From NCBI GenBank assembly GCA_937973635.1, contig CALJJZ010000025.1:1-58659 (forward strand): a stretch of DNA of 58,659 nt, read 5' to 3'. Source of the stretch: an uncultured Bacillota bacterium (GTDB lineage Bacteria; Bacillota; Dethiobacteria; DTU022; UBA8154). This document shows, piece by piece, positions 45,459 through 54,036 of this stretch (positions within the stretch are counted from its first letter, which is position 1; every line of letters starts with the position of its first letter). The notes under the pieces are model-generated. The model did not search any database, was not told the DNA's origin, and was given only the letters and a program-made list of their open reading frames with translations. Position numbers and translations under genes: made by a program.

Positions 45459-46562
45459 CTAATCAAGATAATCTTTAAGGCGTTTGCTGCGCATGGGATG
45501 GCGCAGTTTACGCAGGGCTTTGGCTTCGATCTGGCGGATACGTTCCCGTGTCACCCCAAAGACCTGCCCCACTTCCTCCAGTGTACGCGTCCGCCCGTCA
45601 TCCAGGCCAAAACGCAGGCGCAATACCTTCTGCTCCCGCGGCGTCAGCGTATCGAGCACGTCTTCCAGCTGCTCTTTAAGCAGCTCAAAAGCAGCGGCCT
45701 CTGCAGGTGCCTGCACCTCCTGATCCTCGATGAAATCCCCCAGGTGGCTGTCGTCCTCTTCCCCGATGGGCGTCTCCAGGGAAACGGGCTCCTGGGCGAT
45801 CTTGAGGATCTCCCGCACCCGGTCCACGCTTACGTCCATCTCCAGGGCGATCTCCTCCGGTGTGGGCTCGCGCCCCAACTCCTGCACCAGCTGGCGCGAA
45901 ATACGGATCAGCTTATTAATTGTCTCCACCATATGCACGGGAATACGGATGGTGCGTGCCTGGTCTGCAATGGCCCGGGTAATGGCCTGGCGGATCCACC
46001 AGGTGGCGTAGGTGCTGAATTTGTAGCCCTTACGGTAATCAAACTTCTCCACAGCCTTAATCAACCCCAGGTTGCCTTCCTGGATCAGGTCTAGAAAAAG
46101 CATGCCCCGGCCTACATATTTTTTGGCAATACTCACCACCAGGCGCAGGTTGGCCTCGGCCAGGCGCCTTTTAGCCTCCTCGCTGCCTTGCTCCATATCC
46201 TGGGCCAGTTGTATTTCTTCCTCAGGAGTAAGAAGAGGAATCTTGCCAATCTCCTTGAGATACATGCGTACAGGGTCGTTGACACTAACTCCCTCGGGGA
46301 TTAGCGCTTCCAGCTCTCCCTCGGCAATATTCTTCAGGGATTCTTCTTCGATCAATTCCACATCAACAATTTCGTCGATGACCTCCACACCCTGCCGGGA
46401 AAGCTCTTCATAAAAGTCATCGATGGCCTCGCTGCTCAGGTTAAAATCCTGCAGAGATTCAATTATTTCTTTATAACTGATATTTCCCCGCTTTTTACCC
46501 TTTTGCAGCAGGGACTGCTGAATCTCCTGCAGAGACATTTTTTTCTCAACCTCTTTAGCCAT
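45459..46562 (-). CDS. rpoD: Primary RNA polymerase sigma factor (SigA)
   Basis: A 367-residue sigma-70 group 1 protein: region 1.2 ([11 protein letters not shown]), 2 ([37 protein letters not shown], with [14 protein letters not shown]), 3, and 4.2 ([27 protein letters not shown]). GGAAGGAG precedes the ATG inside the 3' end of dnaG, which it overlaps by eight bases. The dnaG-rpoD pair matches the macromolecular synthesis operon of Bacillota. Confidence 0.98.
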   Translation of the reverse strand: MAKEVEKKMSLQEIQQSLLQKGKKRGNISYKEIIESLQDFNLSSEAIDDFYEELSRQGVEVIDEIVDVELIEEESLKNIAEGELEALIPEGVSVNDPVRMYLKEIGKIPLLTPEEEIQLAQDMEQGSEEAKRRLAEANLRLVVSIAKKYVGRGMLFLDLIQEGNLGLIKAVEKFDYRKGYKFSTYATWWIRQAITRAIADQARTIRIPVHMVETINKLIRISRQLVQELGREPTPEEIALEMDVSVDRVREILKIAQEPVSLETPIGEEDDSHLGDFIEDQEVQAPAEAAAFELLKEQLEDVLDTLTPREQKVLRLRFGLDDGRTRTLEEVGQVFGVTRERIRQIEAKALRKLRHPMRSKRLKDYLD

Positions 46563-48378
46563 CAGAATTCTCTCCTTCCCCAGACCGATAAAGCTCCTCT
46601 TCCCACCGTTTTAATTCCTGTATTCTCTGTAATTTAAGCGTAACCTCTTCAGCCTTTACGTTTTCATTAAGGGATTTGATCAACTGCTTCCTTTCTTCGC
46701 CCCAGCAGATCACCTTGTATCTTTTCAGGCAGCTTTTAAGCGCTTTTGCGGCCAGAGCTTCATCATACGCCATCCGGGAACCAAATAACAGTTCTATTAA
46801 TATTTTATGCAATTCCCCTTCAGAAAAGTAACTTAAAAGCGTCGCCGCCTCTAAGGGCACCCCCTGTATAAACAGCTCATACATTTTGCTGGCGATCTCC
46901 CGGAACGGAAGATGGCTAAACCCGTCAGGGAGAACCTCCTGCCAGGCTTCCCCCGCAAGATGGGGAAATTGCAGGATACTGGCAAGGATTTCTTTTTCTA
47001 GGAGCGCCCGGGGTCCAAGCTTGGCCTCCTCTTTTTTCTTTGTTTCTTCCCCAACATTGACATTTTGTACCGGAATTCCCTGTATTATCTTCTCCAAATC
47101 ACTGCGTAATACCTCTAGGGGAGAACCAATTTCTGCAGCAATTTTTTTAAGCTGAGCCTCCCGCTCTACCACCTCGCTGCATTTGGCCAGTAAGACCCGC
47201 CCTTTCTGCCAGTAAACAAGCCGCTCCGTTTCATTTTGCAGGTTTAATTCTTTTTTCAAGAGGTACAGCCGGTACTGCAGCGGTGTTAGCGCTCCGGCCA
47301 ATATTTCCCGGGACAGGTATTCCCGGCCCCGTTTTTGCAGCAGGTCGGCAGGATCTGTGCCTGCAGGGAAGACCGCCACGGCTATACGGCAACCTTCCTT
47401 CTCCAGTATTTCCAGGCTGCGCTGGGTTGCCTTTTCTCCTCCTGCATCTCCATCAAAAGCAAGGATTACCTTTTCCATGCGCGCCCGCAGCAACGCCACC
47501 TGCTTTGTAGTAAGAGCTGTGCCCAAGGGGGCCACAGCATAATTAAATCCATGCTGGTGCAGCAAAATTACGTCCAGATAACCTTCCACCAGCAACACTT
47601 CTTTTTCCCGGCGGATCGCCGGCAAGGCCTGGGGCAGCCCGTAGAGGAGCCCCCCCTTGCTAAAGAGGAGCGTCTCCGGCGTGTTCAGGTAGCGGGGCTC
47701 ACCTTCTTTAAGGAGGCGTCCGCCAAAACCGAGCGTTTCACCCTGCCCATTTTCAATGGGGAAAATAATGCGCTCGCGGAAGAGATCGTAGTACTGCCCC
47801 GGTTCCCTGGCAGCCAACAACCCCGCTTTTACCCCCAGCATGCCGTCGTAGCCGCGCCGGGCCAGCTCTGCCGTCAGATGCTGCCACCCCCCCGGCGCAT
47901 AACCCAGCTTAAAAAGCTTAACCGTCTGCAGATCCATCCCCCGCTGTAACAGGTATTGTAATGCCTGCTTGCCGGCGGCTGTTTGCCAGAGCTGGCTTTG
48001 AAAGTAATCCCGGGCTACGTTATTTATTTGTAAAAGAAGCGTCCGCAACCGGGCTTTCTTCTGCCCGGACGGGTCAACTGATGTATTTTCCACCATAATC
48101 CCGGCTTTTTTTGCCAGGTGCCGCACAGCATCGGGGAAAGAAAGCCCTTCCATTTCCATAATAAAATCAAAGAGCGTTCCCCCCTTCTGACAGCCAAAAC
48201 AATGAAAGAGCTGTTTTTCCGGGGAGACGGTAAATGAAGGTGTTTTTTCGGCATGGAAAGGGCATAACCCTATATAATTACGGCCTGCTCTTTTCAGTTC
48301 TATATAGGAAGAGACCACTTCCACAAGGTCAAAGTGATTTCTTATCTCCTCAATTTTATGGGCAGGTATCTGTGTCAT
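46555..48378 (-). CDS. dnaG: DNA primase
   Basis: A 607-residue primase. The zinc finger is C39-H42-C60-C63 ([22 protein letters not shown]); the Toprim core has [12 protein letters not shown] and [11 protein letters not shown]; the C-terminal part binds the helicase. The ATG at 48378 follows GGAGG by nine bases. Only about 20 bases upstream ends a T-run of a terminator, so expression must pass through that structure. Confidence 0.97.
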   Translation of the reverse strand: MTQIPAHKIEEIRNHFDLVEVVSSYIELKRAGRNYIGLCPFHAEKTPSFTVSPEKQLFHCFGCQKGGTLFDFIMEMEGLSFPDAVRHLAKKAGIMVENTSVDPSGQKKARLRTLLLQINNVARDYFQSQLWQTAAGKQALQYLLQRGMDLQTVKLFKLGYAPGGWQHLTAELARRGYDGMLGVKAGLLAAREPGQYYDLFRERIIFPIENGQGETLGFGGRLLKEGEPRYLNTPETLLFSKGGLLYGLPQALPAIRREKEVLLVEGYLDVILLHQHGFNYAVAPLGTALTTKQVALLRARMEKVILAFDGDAGGEKATQRSLEILEKEGCRIAVAVFPAGTDPADLLQKRGREYLSREILAGALTPLQYRLYLLKKELNLQNETERLVYWQKGRVLLAKCSEVVEREAQLKKIAAEIGSPLEVLRSDLEKIIQGIPVQNVNVGEETKKKEEAKLGPRALLEKEILASILQFPHLAGEAWQEVLPDGFSHLPFREIASKMYELFIQGVPLEAATLLSYFSEGELHKILIELLFGSRMAYDEALAAKALKSCLKRYKVICWGEERKQLIKSLNENVKAEEVTLKLQRIQELKRWEEELYRSGEGENSDG

Positions 48379-48398
48379 CCCCTGCTCCCTCCGTTAAC

Positions 48399-48431
48399 AA
48401 AAAAACCTCATCTGGCAAACAGAGACGAGGT
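48399..48431 (-). terminator. Intrinsic terminator in the dnaG leader
   Basis: A 9-bp stem with one G-U (48423-48431 and 48405-48413, nine-base loop) followed by seven T (48405-48399) on the minus strand, only 20 bases before the dnaG start. The descending arm can instead pair upstream with ACGAGG near 48479-48484. Confidence 0.85.
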
Positions 48432-48560
48432 ACCCGGCACACGACTCGACTTCACCGGAAGAACCCGATGGGATAATGCCTCGTACTAAAGTTCCCCCTC
48501 TCACGTTCCTTAAGAAGCTTTGCTCCTTAACCTATTTGAAAAATAGGGTTTAAAAATCTT
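48432..48560 (-). ncRNA. Structured leader RNA of dnaG-rpoD (class not recognised)
   Basis: Between the dgt stop and the terminator the minus strand folds into several helices: CCTATTT/AAATAGG (48549-48533), TTAAGGAG/CTTCTTAA (around 48530-48510), and a segment with GTACGAGG that could pair with the CCTCGT terminator arm (six bp), giving mutually exclusive anti-terminator and terminator. I see no match to the cobalamin, SAM, TPP, purine, glycine, lysine, T-box, c-di-GMP, c-di-AMP or ykkC consensus. Ends are approximate. Confidence 0.5.
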
Positions 48561-48625
48561 TATTTACCATAATTCGATGGGGCACTGAAATATTCCTGCT
48601 AAGATAAAAAATTTTATTCAAACCT

Positions 48626-48644
48626 ATTATACAATGATATTATA
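48626..48644 (-). promoter_or_regulatory. Tandem -10 elements upstream of the dnaG leader
   Basis: Two TATAAT boxes on the minus strand (48644-48639 and 48631-48626) in a very AT-rich stretch, both preceded by TG. A clear -35 at the right distance is missing. Confidence 0.45.
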
Positions 48645-48668
48645 CACTGAATTGTAATATTTATTCTT

Positions 48669-49670
48669 TTAGCTTTGCCATGGCCGCGGCAGGAAAATTT
48701 TTTCAAAAACACTGATAATATAGCGGTCGGTCATGCCGGCAAGATAATCGGCCACACGCCGCTCCACTGCATCTTCGTCATACTCTCTTGCCGGCAGACC
48801 GCCATCCACCTCCTGTGGGTGCTTAATATAATATTGAAAGAGCATTTTGATAATATTCTTGGCTTTCTGCTCTTCGCTTTTGGCCGCCGAACCCACGTAA
48901 ACATTGGCAAACATGAAGGTGCGCAGGCTGTCCATAACGGCCTTCATCTCTTTGCTGGTAGTAATACGCGGTGCATTAAAGCTGTTTTGAATAAGATCGC
49001 GGACCATCGTATTAATGCGCCGCGAACCCGTCCAGCCCAGGTAATCCATTTCCCGCCGCGGCAGATCTTCCAGCCGTAATATGCCCCCGCGCAGGGCATC
49101 GTCAATATCGTGGTTGATATAGGCGATGCGGTCGCAGATGCGCACAAGCTGCCCCTCCAGGGTAGCAGGTTCTTCCGGGCCCGTATGTTTGTGAATCCCG
49201 TCACGCACTTCCCAGGTAAGGTTGAGCCCCCCTTCTCCCTCCAGATATGCCACAACACGCAGGCTTTGCTCGTTATGCCTGAACCCCCCCGGCAACAGGT
49301 CGTTTAACACTGCTTCGCCGGCATGGCCGAAGGGCGTGTGGCCAAGATCGTGGCCCAGAGCAACGGCTTCAGTGAGGTCCTCGTTGAGGCGCAGCGCCCG
49401 CGCCGCCGTACGGGCGATTTGGGAGACCTCCAGGGTATGTGTGAGGCGCGTGCGGTAATGGTCCCCCTCGGGGGCGATGAAAACCTGGGTCTTGTGCTTG
49501 AGGCGGCGAAAGGCCTTGCAATGGATAATGCGATCCCGGTCCCGCTGGAAGGCAGTGCGGAAATCGCACTCTGCCTCGGCGCGCTCGCGGCCTCGGCTGC
49601 AGCCGCTGCGGGCGGCACGGGGCGAAAGCATTGTCTCTTCCAGCTCTTCCAGCTGCCGGCGCAACAGCAC
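48669..49670 (-). CDS. dgt: Deoxyguanosinetriphosphate triphosphohydrolase-like protein
   Basis: About 333 residues. The HD-domain metal site is seen in TRLTHTLEVSQIARTAAR, GHDLGHTPFGHAGE and RICDRIAYINHDIDDAL; FRRLKHKTQVF is a family motif. It hydrolyses dNTPs to deoxynucleoside and triphosphate. The start is uncertain: GTG 49670 (GGGGGGTG about seven bases upstream) fits relatives, while the frame is open to an ATG at 49721. It lies upstream of dnaG-rpoD, as in many Bacillota. Confidence 0.92.
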   Translation of the reverse strand: MLLRRQLEELEETMLSPRAARSGCSRGRERAEAECDFRTAFQRDRDRIIHCKAFRRLKHKTQVFIAPEGDHYRTRLTHTLEVSQIARTAARALRLNEDLTEAVALGHDLGHTPFGHAGEAVLNDLLPGGFRHNEQSLRVVAYLEGEGGLNLTWEVRDGIHKHTGPEEPATLEGQLVRICDRIAYINHDIDDALRGGILRLEDLPRREMDYLGWTGSRRINTMVRDLIQNSFNAPRITTSKEMKAVMDSLRTFMFANVYVGSAAKSEEQKAKNIIKMLFQYYIKHPQEVDGGLPAREYDEDAVERRVADYLAGMTDRYIISVFEKIFLPRPWQS

Positions 49671-49753
49671 CAAAGCACACCCCCCATCGCCGAATCTGTA
49701 ACTAAATTTGCTGTTCTTCAATTCGCTTCAACACGCCATATTCCTGCCGGGGC

Positions 49754-49790
49754 AAAAAAAATAGCTGTCCCTAACCTTAAATCCGGGACG
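49754..49790 (-). terminator. Terminator between sortase gene and dgt
   Basis: GTCCC/GGGAC stem (49767-49771 and 49785-49789) with an A/T-rich loop, then a T-run of eight on the minus strand (49761-49754). Stem is short. Confidence 0.6.
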
Positions 49791-49825
49791 GACTTTTCTT
49801 AAAGAATAATCTACAATATATTCCC

Positions 49826-50440
49826 TTATTCCATGCTGGCTGTAACTACTAGACGGTAGGACGGATCCCGGCTGTAGAGGGGATGGCAGGTGACCAGGGC
49901 CAGGCAGTAGCCGCTCTCCCCGGCGCGGGGCAGGGATACCTCCTCGGGCCTGGCAATTTTCTTCTCTTTTACGGCGTAGCGGTATACCCCATCCCGCGTC
50001 CGCAGCAGGACCTCGTCCCCCTCCGCCAGCTCGTCCAGGCGGTTGAACTGCATGCCGTAGTTGTGGCTGCGGTGGGCGGTGATCACTGCCCAGCCCGCCT
50101 CCCCCGGAAGTGCCCACCCCGGTAGCAGGGCCGCGCTCCGGCGCAGGTTGGCCCGGGTTGCCCCCATATAGACGGGGATCTCCAGGTCGATGGGGAGGAT
50201 CAGCAACACAGCCAGGGGCTCCGCTCCACCCGGGGCGGGCCGCTTTGCTCCTTCTGCCGCCCACCGCTCCGAAAGCGGGGAAGAAAGAGCCTCCATTTCC
50301 GCCGCCTCTTCCGCCGGGAAGGAGGCCACCCACTGCTCCAGGACGGCCGCCTGCCGCTGCATATAATATAGGCGCTGCGCCTGGGGATAGAAGATTGCCA
50401 GCACCTCCAGTAGGAGGAGCAGCAAGGACAATATACGCAT
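49826..50440 (-). CDS. Sortase
   Basis: 204 residues. A hydrophobic N-terminal anchor (LSLLLLLLEVLAIFYP) is followed by the sortase barrel with catalytic H123 (ITAHRSHNYG), C185 (LVTCHPL) and R196 (SYRLVV). It has one N-terminal membrane segment and none at the C-terminus, so it is not a typical class C pilus sortase; the class is unresolved. Its neighbour upstream carries an LPRTG sorting signal and is the obvious substrate. It would join that protein to peptidoglycan or to fibre subunits outside the membrane. Confidence 0.9.
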   Translation of the reverse strand: MRILSLLLLLLEVLAIFYPQAQRLYYMQRQAAVLEQWVASFPAEEAAEMEALSSPLSERWAAEGAKRPAPGGAEPLAVLLILPIDLEIPVYMGATRANLRRSAALLPGWALPGEAGWAVITAHRSHNYGMQFNRLDELAEGDEVLLRTRDGVYRYAVKEKKIARPEEVSLPRAGESGYCLALVTCHPLYSRDPSYRLVVTASME

Positions 50441-50450
50441 TTTCTATCCC

Positions 50451-51569
50451 TTACCTTTTTGGCACCTTTCCCGTTCCCCTGCTCTTTAAGCCCAGCAGCA
50501 TTCCCGCCAGCAGTAGCAGCGCGCCAGCGCCGTAGTAGTAATAAGGGGGCAGCTCGCCGGTGCGGGGCAGGCCGGGCACCGCCGGCGCCGCCGGCTCCAC
50601 GGTAAGCTCTTCCTCACCGGGAGGCGGGGGTAGCCCAGGCAGCCCGGGAGGCACAGTCGGCACCTCCACCAGCCCCTCTTCCTGCCGGTTGCCGAAATAT
50701 ATACTCTTGCTCTCGCCTGCGGCCAGCACCAGCGTCAGCTCTGCCGGCGTGGTGGGCTCCCACCCTTCCCGCAGGGCTTCGGCCACGGTGTAAAGGCCGG
50801 GATCAACCAACAGGTTGTTGACGGGCGTGGCGTACTCCCGGCCGTTGATCAGCACCACCCAGCCGGCAATCTCCGGCTCGCCCGCATCCCAGAGGCCTTC
50901 GCCGTTTAAGTCATGGAACTTGTGCACGCTGAGCGCAGCGCTGGCAGTAAAGGTGGGCACATCCGGCTGCTCCGTTGCCTCCTCCTCCGTGCCCGGCGGC
51001 GGGGTGCAGCTGCTGCGGAACTTGAAGACGACGCTTACGGAGGCGCCCTGGTACGCGTTGCCCACAGCAGGGCCGTCGAGATGAGCAATGACATCGATGC
51101 GCTGCTGGGCGTTGCCGGCCAGCGCACCCATGTTTAATTCGCTGAACTGGGAGAGGAAGCCGTCGAATAAGACCTGGTTATCGCGCCTGACAGTGAGCTG
51201 CAGCACTTCCTCCAGGAAATGGCCCGGCTGCTCCCGGTAAGAGCCGCGGGTACGGCTTACGATCTCGATGTCCATCCAGTAATTAAGGGGCGCCTCCTTG
51301 ATGTTTCTGGCGATAAGGTAGGAGGACTTGTTGTCGCCGGGGTTGAGGTTGCCCGTGTGCACCGGCTCGTCCGAAACCTCCACCACCAGGCCGCAGTTGC
51401 TGCTGTCCACCACCACGGCAAAGGAGCCGCGCGCCCCCGTAAGCAGGAGCAGCGTCACAGTAAGCAGTGTTACCAGGACAGTAAACAAGGATACGGCTCC
51501 CTGCAGTAGAATATTTTTTTGACTTTTAGACCGCCCTGCGCGGCGTTCTGTTCCTTCGTTCCTGTCCAT
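50451..51569 (-). CDS. LPXTG-anchored surface protein with TasA-like and SdrD B-like domains
   Basis: 372 residues. An N-terminal membrane segment (about 22-45) is followed by a TasA/CalY-like beta domain (HTGNLNPGDNKSSYLIARN, NYWMDIEIVSRTRG; about 55-185), a Thr/Pro linker, an SdrD B-like repeat (VHKFHDLNGEGLWDAGEPEI, GWVVLINGREYATPV), a Pro-rich stretch, LPRTG at 334-338, a membrane segment and a basic tail. This is the standard layout for sortase attachment. It links a TasA-type module to the cell wall, a plausible anchor for a matrix fibre. Upstream site is AAAGGAG at about 14 bases. Confidence 0.9.
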   Translation of the reverse strand: MDRNEGTERRAGRSKSQKNILLQGAVSLFTVLVTLLTVTLLLLTGARGSFAVVVDSSNCGLVVEVSDEPVHTGNLNPGDNKSSYLIARNIKEAPLNYWMDIEIVSRTRGSYREQPGHFLEEVLQLTVRRDNQVLFDGFLSQFSELNMGALAGNAQQRIDVIAHLDGPAVGNAYQGASVSVVFKFRSSCTPPPGTEEEATEQPDVPTFTASAALSVHKFHDLNGEGLWDAGEPEIAGWVVLINGREYATPVNNLLVDPGLYTVAEALREGWEPTTPAELTLVLAAGESKSIYFGNRQEEGLVEVPTVPPGLPGLPPPPGEEELTVEPAAPAVPGLPRTGELPPYYYYGAGALLLLAGMLLGLKSRGTGKVPKR

Positions 51570-51611
51570 CTTTAATGGCCCAGCTCCTTTGCGCTATGTT
51601 TCTATTTAAAC

Positions 51612-51711
51612 CCGTCCAGGTTGCTGTCAAATTTAGGCTTAAAAGCCCTGGAGCTCCGGGAAATACTTTGCAGGGGCGAGGATTATTGCCGCCCCCGCGC
51701 AGCTTAAAAGA
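51612..51711 (-). ncRNA. Possible degenerate c-di-GMP-I-like RNA upstream of the LPXTG gene
   Basis: On the minus strand CTGCAAAGTA, CAGGGCTTTTAAGCC, and TTTGACAGCAACCTGG resemble the second half of the clear riboswitch at 53855-53940 (CGCAAAGCTA, CAGGGCC, GACAGCCTGG) in order and spacing. The first half (AGGGCAAACC) is not recognisable. It could be a decayed copy or a different structure. Confidence 0.35.
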
Positions 51712-52938
51712 TTAAGGGCTGTTGGGATACCCCTGCCAGTTAAACACCGGATCCTGGTAGGCGTTGTTGGAGGCCTGGATAGCCTCTACCTCGGCACTGA
51801 GCAAAAAAGGTGCCGCCTGATATTCGTTCCCCGTCTCCAGGCCGCTCAGGCAGACCAGCACGCAGAGAGGCGGCGTGGTCTCGCCGGGGGCCAGCACGCC
51901 CTTGTAATAGAAAACGTTGCCTATCCTCTGCCAGTGAGCATTTTCCGGATCGCCGCTGCAGAGTTTGAAGCTCACTACAGAGGCATCCTGCTCCCCGTCC
52001 CAGGCGCCGCTCAGGACAATGCGCACGTACTGGCTCTTGGTGCCTGTGTTGCGGGCGCGGTAACGGGCCATATCGCAGTCGCCGGGGTTCCAGTTGTTCT
52101 GGTAGTTGGAAGCCAGGTCTCCGAACATCTTGTCGCTCTTATAAAACCAGGTCCTGTTTCCGGTAGCAGGATCCACCGTGTACCAGTTATAATCCCGCGT
52201 GACCGTCCCATAGAGCACCCCGTCGGCGCCAAAAGCGAGCTGCATGTTTTTGGCAGTTCCCGACGTTTCTGTATAAACCCCCGTGTAGACGTTGTAGGTG
52301 AAGAAGATCTGGGGGCCGGAGAAGGTGCTGCCGTAGATGACCCCGTCGCGCATATCCAGGGCGATGTCGCCGAACTGGAAGCTGCGCTTATAATTGCCGG
52401 TAAAATCCTGACGGTGCAGGCTCACCTGGTCGATGGTCCCGTCGGCTTTAAAACTGATCTTGTAGAGATCGTCGGTGCCTTCTCTGACAAACCAGTAATG
52501 GCCCAGGCCGAAGGTGGAGTTCCATATACTGGTATTAGCGGCAAAAACTTCTCCCGCATAATTGTTCCCTGTGCCGTTGTTGAAGTCGTAGAAATACAGG
52601 CGTCCAATGCCGTCAGCGTAGTAAAAGCACCTGTTTTTGCAGTCAAAGGCTAGGGCATTGAGGTCATTTTTGCCGGTGTCGAACAATTTGGCGTAGCTCA
52701 CCACCCCGTTCTCGATAAAGATTTCGTAGAGGGGGCGGGGGAGATGGGCGTTTACACCTTCAAAGAACTCCACGCCGTAGATCACGGTGCCGCTGCCTTC
52801 CACCAACACAGTCCCGCCGGTGAATTCTGCCTGCCCGGCCGTGCCGCCGGAGGTAAACCAGGCCATGGTGGCCCCGCCAACCAGGGAGGCGGCGAGCGCC
52901 ACCACCAGCGTCGCTCATTTTATTCTCCTTATCAGCAT
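51712..52938 (-). pseudogene. TasA-like secreted protein with inserted beta-propeller; in-frame stop near the start
   Basis: From ATG 52938 (AAAGGAGG nine bases upstream) the frame reads MLIRRIK, TGA (52917-52915), then ATLVVALAASLVGGATMAWFTS, the SipW-type signal peptide seen in its paralogue. Past the stop it is open for about 400 codons. A first TasA strand is followed by about 190 residues with repeated propeller-like units (LAFDCKNRCFYYADGIGRLYFY, DIALDMRDGVIYGSTF, FGADGVLYGTVTRDYNWYTV), then the second half of the TasA fold (NWNPGDCDMARYRARNTGT, LAPGETTPPLCVLVCL). One C-to-T change of CGA would create the stop. Alternatively translation begins at a GTG at 52905 without a good site, giving a shortened signal peptide. 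Confidence 0.7.
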
Positions 52939-53021
52939 CTCCGCAAACCTCCTTTCCTGGAGAATCAGCGCACGCCCGCCTACTGCGGCAGGCGCACGCC
53001 AATTAAACATTTTAAACATTT

Positions 53022-53789
53022 TTAGGGCATCGCCTGTTTGTTAAGCTGAGCGACCAGCCAGTTATAGTGCCAGTTTCCAAAATTCTCCTTGAAGTCGTTG
53101 AGGGCATCGACGTTAACCTGGGTTGCATCGACGGTAAAGCTGAGCTGAACGGGGCTGGCCTTGTCGCCCTGATAGTCGTTATCGGTACCCTTGTAGAAGC
53201 CGAACTGCACCGTAAGTTTGTACTTGTAGCCCGGCTTTAAAGCGCCCATATGCTCATAGGGAGGGGCGACGCCCATGCCGTTATTGTCAAGCCAATGGCG
53301 GAGCTGGACAACGGGGAAAGGAAGCTGGGCCGCCAGAAAATCGTACCAATCCAGATAAAGGCCGGAGCCTACGCCGTTCGTAATAAACTGATCCATTGGT
53401 TCCCAGTCTGCACCTTGCGGGCTTTTGAATTCCATTTTCATCATGTGGATATAGATGCCGTCAAGCAATTTATCATTCTTCTCTCCGTCTAGAAGTGTGG
53501 CCTCCCAGTTGCCAAACCAGGCCAGGTTTTTGGTCCCTGTGTTTTCGATGATAATTTCAATTTCGTCATAGACATCGCCGGGGGTCATGTTGCCGTGTTT
53601 GGACGCATCAGGCAACAAATCTTGGAAAGTCTGCAACCCTTTGCTCACATCCACAACCAAAGTCCCCGCCGTAAAGACAGCCGGCCCACCGGCAGTGTCC
53701 TGACTTGTAAACCACGCCATCGTGGCGCCGCCGATCACCGCGGCCACCAGGGCGATCACCAGCATGCTGAGCATCATCCTGCTTTTCAT
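53022..53789 (-). CDS. TasA-like secreted protein (SipW-dependent signal peptide)
   Basis: 255 residues, intact. The signal peptide (MKSRMMLSMLVIALVAAVIGGATMAWFTS) has the AWFTS-type SipW recognition region; the mature part follows the TasA/CalY plan: FTAGTLVVDVSKG, NMTPGDVYDEIEIIIENTGTKN, the loops, and VQLSFTVDATQVNVDALND. TasA proteins form amyloid-like matrix fibres. GGAGG precedes the ATG, and a c-di-GMP-I riboswitch lies directly upstream. Confidence 0.88.
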   Translation of the reverse strand: MKSRMMLSMLVIALVAAVIGGATMAWFTSQDTAGGPAVFTAGTLVVDVSKGLQTFQDLLPDASKHGNMTPGDVYDEIEIIIENTGTKNLAWFGNWEATLLDGEKNDKLLDGIYIHMMKMEFKSPQGADWEPMDQFITNGVGSGLYLDWYDFLAAQLPFPVVQLRHWLDNNGMGVAPPYEHMGALKPGYKYKLTVQFGFYKGTDNDYQGDKASPVQLSFTVDATQVNVDALNDFKENFGNWHYNWLVAQLNKQAMP

Positions 53790-53854
53790 TTGCTTAAACC
53801 TCCTGCTGATCTTTTAATTTTAATCGGGATAATATTTTCAGGAAATCTACCCCT

Positions 53855-53940
53855 CTGCGGCGGCCAGGCTGTCTTATTTAAAAGGCCCTGTAGCTTTGCG
53901 TCGCCGGCTTGCGCCGGGTTTGCCCTTCGCGCATGACCTG
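53855..53940 (-). ncRNA. c-di-GMP-I (GEMM) riboswitch
   Basis: The minus strand contains the class I core in order: GGTCATGCGCGAAGGGCAAACC, a hairpin GGCGCAAGCC, GACGCAAAGC, CAGGGCC, and GACAGCCTGGCCGCC. It lies about 65 bases before the TasA-like gene at 53789. After the aptamer GGGGTA and TATCCC could pair, but there is no U-tract, so control may be translational. Boundaries are approximate. The remaining 53941-54036 has no other feature. Confidence 0.9.
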
Positions 53941-54036
53941 CACCATCTTCTGGGCATCTAGGCGGCTATGCTGTTTTGTCGGGCACCAACTCCTTTTTAT
54001 ATTAATCTTTTAACCAAAAATTGCCGCGCAAAAAAT

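Noticed and set aside
48432-48560. T-box or known riboswitch before dnaG
   Set aside because: No AGGGUGGNACCGCG T-box bulge and none of the riboswitch cores I know are present.
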